Assembly: GCF_001643775.1 (NCBI RefSeq)
Contig: NZ_CP011402.1
Span: 2,016,432 to 2,080,431, forward strand
DNA length: 64,000 bases
Direction of reading: 5' to 3'
Origin: Denitrobacterium detoxificans
GTDB lineage: Bacteria; Actinomycetota; Coriobacteriia; Coriobacteriales; Eggerthellaceae
Positions 9,001-16,015 of the stretch are shown here, piece after piece. Both the position numbers and the translations under genes were made by a program. The notes under the pieces are model-generated. The model ran no database searches, had not been told where the DNA came from, and saw nothing but the letters and a program-made list of their open reading frames with translations. Each line of letters starts with the position of its first letter. Positions within the stretch are counted from its first letter, which is position 1.

Positions 9001-9521
9001 GTATTCCCTGCCTACTTTAGTCGGTAGTACTTCGGCTTCAGCCATTTTAGGGTGACATTGGACAAAAGGCAACTAATGTGGAGACGAGCGAGACGAAATA
9101 GTGGCTGTTCGGAGGGGCAATTTTGTCGACTGGGTATACATCCACTAGATTCATTGGGGCTAATTCCGCCATGTCAACTAGATATTGTGGTCGTTAGATA
9201 CTGGCACGGTATCATTCCGCAAATGAACCCGTTTTCCAAGCTCCACATTTCTGTGAAGATTCTACGCACGGCTTGTGCCGGAGCCCCTTTCGAACAGAGC
9301 GAACCTCCCCGTGCGCCACGCCGCGCCCAAACGCTCCCTACGCAGGCCCCCTTACCACTGCCCCGGGCGTGCCATTCCATGGCCTATTTTCCTTAAAACC
9401 TCCAATAAAGCGCTATACTGGATATACCAGCTCGGAAAGGAGTCGCCGCACACGTCATCACCCTGTGCCCGCCGCTCGTCCAGCTGTTTTTTATACCCCA
9501 TATTTCTGAGAGGTGATTTTC
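9001..9521. other. Divergent intergenic region, NlpC / hpf
   Basis: 521 bases between divergent genes. I see a TATACT -10-like hexamer at 9414-9419 that could serve hpf, and no recognisable riboswitch (ydaO-type c-di-AMP and GEMM cores are absent) or repeat. The region is less GC-rich than its surroundings. Confidence 0.5.
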
Positions 9522-10082
9522 ATGGAGATTACCGTCACCGGCCGCAAGATGCCCATCACCGACGCTCTCAAGTCCTATGCGGAAGAGAAAATCGGCAATT
9601 CCATGAAGGTTATGGACATCGATCCGCTGATTGCGGAAGTCGTCCTGCACATGGAGCAGAACCCTGCTATCGCCTGCCCCGCCGTGTGCGAGGTAACCAT
9701 GACCGCCAAGGGCCACATCATCCGCGTTGAAGAGCGCGAAGAAGACATGTACGCGGCAATCGACGTCGCAGCCGCCAAGGTCCTGCGCCAGCTGCGCAAG
9801 TTCAAGACGCGCGTTGTCGAGCACAAGACCCGCACCAAGGCCGAGAGCATCCGCACCACCGCCGAGGAAACCGACTTCGACGCCCTCATGGAAGAGCTCG
9901 CCGACGATGCCGTCGTGCGCGAGAAGGACGTTGAGTTCCTGCCCCTCACGGAAGAGGAAGCGCTCGTGCAGATCGACCTGCTGGGCCACGACTTCTTCGG
10001 CTACATCGACCGCGACACCGATACCTTCCGCATCCTGTATCGCCGCGACAATGGCGGTTACGGCCTGCTGAAGCAGATCTAG
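9522..10082 (+). CDS. hpf: Ribosome hibernation-promoting factor, long form
   Basis: 186 aa, the long HPF type. The N-terminal RaiA/YfiA domain (about 1-100, beginning MEITVTGRKMPITDALKSYA) binds the 30S decoding region. A short linker leads to the C-terminal dimerisation domain (EEALVQIDLLGHDFFGYIDRD ... LYRRDNGGYGLLKQI) that pairs two ribosomes into inactive 100S particles in stationary phase. ATG 9522 is chosen because AGAGG lies eight bases upstream; a GTG at 9513 is in frame but would overlap that site. It is monocistronic, with its own terminator. Confidence 0.95.
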   Translation: MEITVTGRKMPITDALKSYAEEKIGNSMKVMDIDPLIAEVVLHMEQNPAIACPAVCEVTMTAKGHIIRVEEREEDMYAAIDVAAAKVLRQLRKFKTRVVEHKTRTKAESIRTTAEETDFDALMEELADDAVVREKDVEFLPLTEEEALVQIDLLGHDFFGYIDRDTDTFRILYRRDNGGYGLLKQI

Positions 10083-10105
10083 TATCTAGCTCGCATAGCT
10101 AAACC

Positions 10106-10141
10106 AAGGGCGTCCGTTCCAATTGGAGCGGACGCCCTTTT
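10106..10141 (+). terminator. Rho-independent terminator after hpf
   Basis: 15-bp stem (AAGGGCGTCCGTTCC with GGAGCGGACGCCCTT, one T-G wobble), loop AATT, then TT. It starts 24 bases after the hpf stop. Confidence 0.9.
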
Positions 10142-10179
10142 ATGCCCGGAATCGCTTGGCGGAAAAGACTAAAACCCTA

Positions 10180-10378
10180 TTTGGGCAAAATCGGCCTTGC
10201 CCGTGTAAAAAATTCGTCGTTCTGAACATTTTCGAGGGCAATAACTCGCTCATCGAAAGACGCCACCAGGCGTTATGCGTACGAGACGTAGCGCATGCAC
10301 GCAAAATAAGGTGTCAAACGGCAAAACGATGTTCAGAACGACGATTTTTTTACAATATGAGCCTCGATTTTGCCCAAA
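10180..10378. repeat. Palindromic intergenic repeat family, copy 1
   Basis: About 199 bases with imperfect 50-base terminal inverted arms. The left arm starts TTTGGGCAAAATCGG and continues through GTAAAAAATTCGTCGTTC to TGAACATT. The right arm is its complement, ending CGATTTTGCCCAAA. Two related elements lie at 39829-40044 and 40174-40391. All three sit between convergent genes. There is no ORF inside, so it is non-autonomous: a MITE-like element or a structured extragenic repeat. Confidence 0.75.
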
Positions 10379-10407
10379 CGCCTCTGACAGGCAGGAAATG
10401 GGAAGCC

Positions 10408-10438
10408 AGGTGACAGAAGAACCGTCCCACTGTCACCT
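10408..10438. repeat. REP-like palindromic unit
   Basis: Arms AGGTGACAG (10408-10416) and CTGTCACCT (10430-10438) flank AAGAACCGTCCCA; a further GTCACC half follows. From memory, very similar units (GGTGACAGAAGAACCGTCCC) recur in many anaerobe genomes as REP-type repeats. It abuts the stop of the LuxR gene. Confidence 0.6.
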
Positions 10439-10449
10439 TTGTCACCTTG

Positions 10450-11982
10450 TCACACCCGCATGGCGTTGCGGCGCGTTTCGATGAGGGAGAGCAGCTCTTG
10501 GCGCGTATGCACGCCCGTCTTCTCGTACACGTGACGCACGTGCGATTTCGACGTATTGAACGAAATGCCCAGGTCCTCGGCAATAAACTCGATGGTGCGG
10601 CCCTTCGAGAGCAGCACGAGCACCTCGCGCTCGCGCTTCGAGAGATTGGTCTCGTCGGCAAGCTCCTCGCAGCTACGCATCCAAGAACCCTTGCCCGCCA
10701 GAGCCGCATCCTGCGCAAACGGGTCGAGCAGCGCCGAAAAGCCCTGCGAGGTATCACCGCCTGTCTTGGCGAACATGTCATCAAGCGCGCCCTCTTTGAG
10801 CACCACCATGGCCGTAGCGGCAAGCGCAAACAGCAGGGCAACCGAGGCAACGACCATCATATTCGTAGGGTCGCCGCTGGCCGTTTGGATTTCCATGGCA
10901 AGCACGTTTCCAACGGTCGTGCCCAGGGCAGACGCCCCACGCCCCCAGCCAAACACCTGCACGGCGGAAAGCTGCGTACGATCGGATACGTGCGAAAGCA
11001 GCACCCAGATGAACATGATGAACACGTTGTACACCACCGTGGGCAGCAGGCCATGGCCCTCTAGGTGGCCACCCGTCACGGGGATGACGAGCAAGCTGAT
11101 GCTCGCCAGCAGAATGAGCGGATAGTACAACCGCACGAGGTCAAATCGAGCGGACAGCACGCCGGAAATGATGAATACGACAATGGCCACAAGACCAATG
11201 AGGAACATGGCGATGGACCCATCGTCGGAAACGGACGAAAGACCCACCGCAGAATGAGCACCCCCGCTTGCAAAACTCGCGGCAAGCGAGAATACGAACG
11301 TCGCAAGGACGAGCCTGACCAAGAACCCATGAGGAAGGTGATGAGCGGGGCTTTCCGCGGACTTCTCTGCAACGCCACGCTGCCCGCTACCCGTAAACGA
11401 AAGGGTAAGCACAGCCGCGATGAGCGGTAACAGCGTAAGAATGTCGAGCCCGAGCACGGCGGGCACGCCAACGCACACGAAGTAGATCATGGTGGCGAAC
11501 AGGAACGACACCGACGTGAGCATGAGCGCCTTACGCGCAGAGAGGCTCCCGTAGATCGTGCCTATGCGCAGCGCAATCAGCGCCGTGCCCACGCCCGTAA
11601 GCACGCAACCAGCATGGTAGATGGGACCCTCGGGGTCGGACTGCAAGCCATACGCAAGCGCAGCCGTGGCCAGAGAGGCCAACAATGCCGCAAGCATGAC
11701 GAAGCGGCGGCGCTCCAGCAGACGTTCGAAACGACGATGGAACACAGCCGCAAGCACCAACGTCACCGTGAGTGCGATGGTGGATGATATGTACATGGAA
11801 AACTTGGGCACGAAGGATTCGACCCCTGCCCAAGCTTCCAGTACCTGGCTGCTATAGCACAAGAAAATCCATGCGTAATAACAACCAAGAGATAAGTATT
11901 TCAAACTAGGCCATTGCTCTTCGATTTCGCGAGCGAGATCGCCCACGCCACGCGATTCGCGGCCCTTGCTCTCCGTCTGCAT
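10450..11982 (-). CDS. LuxR-family regulator with multi-pass membrane N-terminal half
   Basis: 510 aa. Residues about 30-420 form 10-12 hydrophobic segments resembling an MFS transporter. The C-terminal 60 residues are a LuxR/GerE helix-turn-helix (LSKREREVLVLLSKGRTIEFI ... GISFNTSKSHVRHVYEKTGVHTRQEL). This architecture is expanded in Eggerthellaceae, where the membrane half is presumed to sense a substrate and the HTH to switch on a neighbouring reductase. It is the last gene on the minus strand after the NapH-like gene (57-base gap, GGAGGG ribosome site), so it probably governs the Dms/Nap-like operon. The candidate operator lies at 19592-19641. The regulatory link is inferred from position. 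Confidence 0.9.
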   Translation of the reverse strand: MQTESKGRESRGVGDLAREIEEQWPSLKYLSLGCYYAWIFLCYSSQVLEAWAGVESFVPKFSMYISSTIALTVTLVLAAVFHRRFERLLERRRFVMLAALLASLATAALAYGLQSDPEGPIYHAGCVLTGVGTALIALRIGTIYGSLSARKALMLTSVSFLFATMIYFVCVGVPAVLGLDILTLLPLIAAVLTLSFTGSGQRGVAEKSAESPAHHLPHGFLVRLVLATFVFSLAASFASGGAHSAVGLSSVSDDGSIAMFLIGLVAIVVFIISGVLSARFDLVRLYYPLILLASISLLVIPVTGGHLEGHGLLPTVVYNVFIMFIWVLLSHVSDRTQLSAVQVFGWGRGASALGTTVGNVLAMEIQTASGDPTNMMVVASVALLFALAATAMVVLKEGALDDMFAKTGGDTSQGFSALLDPFAQDAALAGKGSWMRSCEELADETNLSKREREVLVLLSKGRTIEFIAEDLGISFNTSKSHVRHVYEKTGVHTRQELLSLIETRRNAMRV

Positions 11983-12039
11983 AACCGCTTCCCTCCGTAA
12001 ATACGTCCTCCCCCGACGTAAAACGTTATCTAGGATAGC

Positions 12040-13035
12040 CTACGGTTCCACCTTGTCCATTCTTGACTTTTTGCTGGCCAAGTCCCTCAAGGGGAAGGTA
12101 ATCGCATGCACGGGGCAGGCATCTGCGCACTTGCGACACTTCGTGCAATCGTGCATGGGCTGAGAATTCACGGCGTCGTGCAAATCGATGCCCTCGGGGC
12201 ACGCCTTCGCGCACGCGTCGCACTTCTGCCCCTTCGACTCCTTCAGGCACACCGACGCATCGCTCTTTGGACGGAACGTGCGATTGGCACGCGAAATGAG
12301 CGAGAGCAGCGCCCCCAGCGGGCAAAAGCGATGGCACCACGAACGCAGCACCACGACTTCGACGATCAGCAGCGCCGGGAACACCACGAGCGACAGCGTC
12401 GTCTCGTTCAGCTGAAGCAGACGCCACAGTGCGATGATGGTGGCAAACGATAGACCCACGGGGCAGATCAGGCAGAACACGGGGAAGCCGAACACGGCCG
12501 TGGTGAGCAGCGTTCCACCAAGCACCCAATTGCGCGAATCGTCCAACCCGCCGCGCTTGACGTTTGCGGGGAACAGTTTCGAAAGCACGCCGCTCTTCCC
12601 CGAAGCCTTGGCGGAACCGTCCGCGTCCTCGCCGTGCACCTCGGCGCAGCGAGCAGCGCTCGCGCAGGCAGCACAGTCCGACTTCTCGGCATCGTCGGAT
12701 TCGGCCTTCTCGATAGCCTGCGCCTCGGCCTTCGCATGGCGCTTGTCAGCACCAAACAGGCGCTTCACCAGCGGAACGGGACAACCCCATGCGCAGAATG
12801 CGCGGCCCAGGATAACGGTGACCACCACGGTAATGGCGAGGGCGATAAGCGCTGGGGGCACGAACGTCTTCGAGGCAATGAGCGTCTCGAGCGCACCCAG
12901 GGGACAAATGGCCGTAATGTCATACAGACCCCATTGCGACGGCGTGCCCACGCCCGTATGGAACGCAAGCCCCACGCAGACGATGCCCAGCACGCACAGC
13001 ACGCTTATCGTGCGCAAAACGGAGCTCTTCTTCAT
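12040..13035 (-). CDS. NapH/YccM-like membrane polyferredoxin
   Basis: 331 aa integral membrane protein with about four to five hydrophobic segments, the NapH-type cysteine motifs FCAWGCPVP, FCLICPVG and WCHRFCPLG, and two C-terminal [4Fe-4S] motifs (CDACAKACP, CTKCRKCADACP). A charged Ala/Glu/Ser-rich insertion at about 95-155 breaks the first half. NapH proteins oxidise quinol and pass electrons through NapG to a periplasmic reductase. The ATG overlaps the stop of the NapG-like gene (ATGA), so the two are coupled. There is no NapA here; the catalytic partner is more likely the DmsA-like enzyme of the same operon. Confidence 0.85.
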   Translation of the reverse strand: MKKSSVLRTISVLCVLGIVCVGLAFHTGVGTPSQWGLYDITAICPLGALETLIASKTFVPPALIALAITVVVTVILGRAFCAWGCPVPLVKRLFGADKRHAKAEAQAIEKAESDDAEKSDCAACASAARCAEVHGEDADGSAKASGKSGVLSKLFPANVKRGGLDDSRNWVLGGTLLTTAVFGFPVFCLICPVGLSFATIIALWRLLQLNETTLSLVVFPALLIVEVVVLRSWCHRFCPLGALLSLISRANRTFRPKSDASVCLKESKGQKCDACAKACPEGIDLHDAVNSQPMHDCTKCRKCADACPVHAITFPLRDLASKKSRMDKVEP

Positions 13036-13628
13036 CGGACCACGTATCCTTCCACTTCAGATGCAGGGCGAACCACGATGCCGCGGCGCTTGCCGCCCGC
13101 AAACTGCCCATATACCAACGCTGGGCACACGTTTTCGCAGACGCCACACCCATTGCACAAGTCGGCATTCACCACGGGATGACGTCCCGAATCGAGCGTG
13201 ATGGCCTGGTACGGGCATGCATTCACGCAGTCCTCGCACGACTGGGTGTACGACAGGCACCTATCCGACTGAACCACGGCGATACCGATCTTCTCGGTCT
13301 CCTCGTTGAAGGGAACGATGGCGCCGGTTGCGCACACGCGCGCGCAGTCGTCGCAAAAATCGCAGATGCCACGATGAAAATCGAGCGTGGGCGTACGTGC
13401 ATTCAAGAAGCCATCCTCCACGGTCGCCAGGGTAATGGCGCCCGTATGGCATACGCTGCGGCAACGATCGCACTTCACGCAACGCGAGATGAACTGAGCC
13501 TCATCCTGACCGCCCGGGGGACGCAGCAGCGAGCCGTCGCCCGCGAACGCGCGGGTAGCGCCACCAAGCGCACCCAGAGCCGCAGTGGCCCCCAGGAATC
13601 CGGCAAATGCCCTTCTGGTAACAGCCAC
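13032..13628 (-). CDS. NapG-like Tat-exported ferredoxin with several [4Fe-4S] clusters
   Basis: About 198 aa. The Tat signal VTRRAFAGFLGATAALGALG is followed by four Fe-S motifs: CVKCDRCRSVCHTG, CDFCDDCARVCATG, CEDCVNACP (preceded by RCLSYTQSC) and CNGCGVCENVCP. It should shuttle electrons in the periplasm between the NapH-like membrane protein and a reductase. I place the start at GTG 13628, two bases after the stop of the TorD-like gene, because the signal peptide then starts naturally. A longer frame reaches ATG 13670 but would overlap that gene. Confidence 0.85.
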   Translation of the reverse strand: MAVTRRAFAGFLGATAALGALGGATRAFAGDGSLLRPPGGQDEAQFISRCVKCDRCRSVCHTGAITLATVEDGFLNARTPTLDFHRGICDFCDDCARVCATGAIVPFNEETEKIGIAVVQSDRCLSYTQSCEDCVNACPYQAITLDSGRHPVVNADLCNGCGVCENVCPALVYGQFAGGKRRGIVVRPASEVEGYVVR

Positions 13629-13630
13629 GA

Positions 13631-14371
13631 CTACACCGCCACCGCTTCGGGAAGCTCTTCGTCCATCCAAGCCGGGTGCAGATCGCCCGCATCGCCCTGA
13701 ACCCCGGCCAGTTCGGCTGCGCCATCAAGAAACGCCGCCTCTTCTTCCAGGTAGCCACGCGTGATCAACGCAATGGCGCGGTAGAAGTCGGTCTGCGCAT
13801 GCGTATCGACGGCGTCGCAGAAGCGCGGGAACCAGTTCTTCTGGTGATACAGGAAGAAGCCACGCTGCAGGGCCACGAGCTCGGCAAAGCGATCGTAGTT
13901 CCCCGCCTCGAGCACGCGCGCCGATTCTTCGGCCAGAAGCGCCGCAAACTGAAGCTCGAAGCTAATGTGGTCTTCGGGAATGGTGTTGCCCTCGGGAAGG
14001 TCGTAGCCAAACGTGCGATAGTACGACAGAGCCTTGTCGCGGGCATCCTGCATCAGGAGCCCATCGTCACTCGTAAACACGGATTCATACGGCGGCGCCG
14101 TGATCTTGTCGTACTGACCTGCGCCCAGAAATACTCGAGCGTAGTCGACGGCCAGATCCTGCCGTGTTCCCGAATCGCGATACTTCAAATAGTCGGCAAT
14201 GCGGGCATACCCACGGGAAACCAGCGAGTCATCGCGCTCGAATTCGATGCGGGAAAGAGCCTCGATCTGCTCTTCGGTAAGCTCCTTGAAATACACGCTT
14301 GCCAGGAAGCCGCAGAACTCGGCACGCGCCTTGCACGCCTCAGCCAACTGCTTCGCATCTTGTACGTCCAT
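13631..14371 (-). CDS. TorD-family chaperone of the Dms-like operon
   Basis: 246 aa helical protein with TorD/NarJ marks: LAVDYARVFLGAGQYDKITAPPYESVF in the middle, IPEDHISFELQFAALL (E-D-H-x-x-x-E) and a C-terminal helix. Its position between the DmsC-like gene and NapG/NapH-like genes makes the DmsA-like protein the likely client, bound at its Tat signal before export. ATG 14371 has a strong AGGAG site; the longer frame (to 14503) would run into a 14504-14543 hairpin and is rejected. Confidence 0.88.
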   Translation of the reverse strand: MDVQDAKQLAEACKARAEFCGFLASVYFKELTEEQIEALSRIEFERDDSLVSRGYARIADYLKYRDSGTRQDLAVDYARVFLGAGQYDKITAPPYESVFTSDDGLLMQDARDKALSYYRTFGYDLPEGNTIPEDHISFELQFAALLAEESARVLEAGNYDRFAELVALQRGFFLYHQKNWFPRFCDAVDTHAQTDFYRAIALITRGYLEEEAAFLDGAAELAGVQGDAGDLHPAWMDEELPEAVAV

Positions 14372-14503
14372 GATTATCTCCTCATCTTGCGAAACGGGAT
14401 GCCCCGCCGCGTTGAAACTCGCCGCCCGTCGCAGGGACTGCGACGGGGTGCCCGGATGCCATACGGTCTTGCAGCGAACCTGACATCCGGGACCTTTATA
14501 CAT

Positions 14504-14543
14504 GGGCTCGCGGGTTGGAGGGAGGAAGGGACCCCGCGAGCCC
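14504..14543 (-). terminator. Intercistronic hairpin between dmsC-like and torD-like genes
   Basis: Arms GGGCTCGCGGG and CCCGCGAGCCC form an 11-12-bp stem with a 16-base loop, located 14 bases after the DmsC-like stop. No T-run follows on the minus strand, so it is more likely an mRNA-processing or attenuation hairpin than a full terminator. Confidence 0.45.
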
Positions 14544-14556
14544 CGAATGCTGTTAC

Positions 14557-15369
14557 TTACAGCGTGACGCCAAACAGCGCCATGAGCGCATCGCTACCGA
14601 GCCACATGAGGCAGCGGAACGCGATTGCGCCAACGCAGCCACATGCCAGCGCCAGGCCAGCGAAGGCAAGCGCGGATGCGGGCTTGCGGGTGATGGCAAC
14701 GCCGCATGCCAGCGGGGCAACGCCACCAACCAGGACCACGGCGCCCCAGAACAGCGGAGCCTGAGCGCCAGCGGAAACGCCGGAGACCATGCCGAACACG
14801 AGCGCGAACACCACGGCAAGCGCGCCGCCGAGCACGGTTTCCCAGCCAGCGAACACGAGGGCCTCTTCGGCCTCGCCGCGATAGGCGCAGAGCAGGGCCC
14901 ACAGGGCGCAACCAGCGGCAGCAGCCGTACCCAGGTAGCCCAGGGGCAGGCCAATGTTGTTCCATGCGAGCTGGGAGGACATCATGTAAGAGAAGCCGCA
15001 CGAGAACGAGAACACCGGAGCCATGATGACGCCCAGGGCAGCGAACGCCTTACGAGCGCCCGCAGAAGCATCGCGCTTCCACAGCAGCACCAGGATGAGA
15101 CCGATGAGCGCATCGATGCCCAAGAGCAGTGCCTCCAGGAAGATGCCCGGAGCGGGGTGAGCCAGAACGCCGAATATCCTATCGACGTGGGACAGGTGCG
15201 TTGCCGAGACGATGCCGCCCGCGATCAGGAGGACGATCGCGATGATGGCAGCCAGGGAGGTCGTCTTCTTTGCCATGCCCTTGAACTCGTCAATGCACGC
15301 GCATCCCAGCAGCCACGAACCAGTGCCCGCGATAGCGGTGAACAGAACGAGGGACCATTGGATTTCCAT
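14557..15369 (-). CDS. DmsC-like membrane anchor subunit
   Basis: 270 aa with about eight hydrophobic segments and few charged residues, typical of DmsC/TtrC-type anchors that bind menaquinol and dock the A-B catalytic dimer. N-terminus MEIQWSLVLFTAIAGTGSWL is typical of DmsC. It lies directly after the Fe-S subunit gene (13-base gap). Identification rests on topology, size and gene order more than on motifs. Confidence 0.85.
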   Translation of the reverse strand: MEIQWSLVLFTAIAGTGSWLLGCACIDEFKGMAKKTTSLAAIIAIVLLIAGGIVSATHLSHVDRIFGVLAHPAPGIFLEALLLGIDALIGLILVLLWKRDASAGARKAFAALGVIMAPVFSFSCGFSYMMSSQLAWNNIGLPLGYLGTAAAAGCALWALLCAYRGEAEEALVFAGWETVLGGALAVVFALVFGMVSGVSAGAQAPLFWGAVVLVGGVAPLACGVAITRKPASALAFAGLALACGCVGAIAFRCLMWLGSDALMALFGVTL

Positions 15370-15382
15370 TACGCTCTCCTTC

Positions 15383-16015
15383 CTATTCGCCGTCTACCGG
15401 ATACGCATCGGTACGCGGATATTCGGGCGCCTTGATGCGCGGATACCACGTGCCGACCATGTCGGTCATGATGTAGTGGGTTGCAGGATGATTGCCCACG
15501 TCCTGCAGCGTGTGGATCTGGTCGTCGGAGTACTTCGCGAGCTCCTTCGAAACGTCGGAGTTCGGATCGTCCAGATCGCCGTAGAAACGAGCGCCGGCAG
15601 CGCAGCTCTTCACGCATGCGGGAAGCTCGCCCTGGCTGGTCAGCTGGCCGCAGAGGGTGCACTTCTCAACGCACTTCTCTTCCTTGTTCCAGGCGCGCAC
15701 GCCATAGGGGCAGGCCATCATGCAATACTTGCAGCCGATGCACTGCTCCTTGTTCACCAGCACGACGTTGGTCTTCGGGTCTCGGTAGCTGGCGCCCGTG
15801 GGACACACGTTCACGCAGGGAGCATCTTCGCACTGCTGGCACATGGTGGGCAGCGCGTAGCGCGTCATATTGGGGTACTCGCCCACGGGGCCCACGGTCA
15901 GCACGCGCGACCAGCGCTCGCCCAGGGCCACGCCATTTTCCATCTTGCACGCCACCTCGCAGCTGAAGCAGCCGGTGCAGCGGTCAAGGTTAACGACAAT
16001 GCAATTATGCGCCAT
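15383..16015 (-). CDS. DmsB-like [4Fe-4S] electron-transfer subunit
   Basis: About 210 aa with four ferredoxin motifs in DmsB order: CTGCFSCEVAC, CQQCEDAPCVNVCPTGA, CIGCKYCMMACPYG and CTLCGQ, with the matching CVKSCAAGA near the end. It carries electrons from the membrane anchor to the Mo enzyme. It lacks its own signal and would be exported with the A subunit. ATG 16015 overlaps the A-subunit stop (16005-16007), with GAGGA about ten bases upstream; ATG 16027 is in frame but has no usable ribosome site. Confidence 0.92.
   Translation of the reverse strand: MAHNCIVVNLDRCTGCFSCEVACKMENGVALGERWSRVLTVGPVGEYPNMTRYALPTMCQQCEDAPCVNVCPTGASYRDPKTNVVLVNKEQCIGCKYCMMACPYGVRAWNKEEKCVEKCTLCGQLTSQGELPACVKSCAAGARFYGDLDDPNSDVSKELAKYSDDQIHTLQDVGNHPATHYIMTDMVGTWYPRIKAPEYPRTDAYPVDGE

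Noticed and set aside
9001-9100. A c-di-AMP (ydaO) or c-di-GMP riboswitch before the NlpC/P60 gene
   Set aside because: Such switches often precede cell-wall hydrolases in Actinobacteria, but the conserved core sequences are missing here.
14504-14543. A full Rho-independent terminator within the Dms-like operon
   Set aside because: The stem is good but the sequence after it on the minus strand (ATGTATAAAGG) has no T-run, so it is listed only as a processing or attenuation hairpin.
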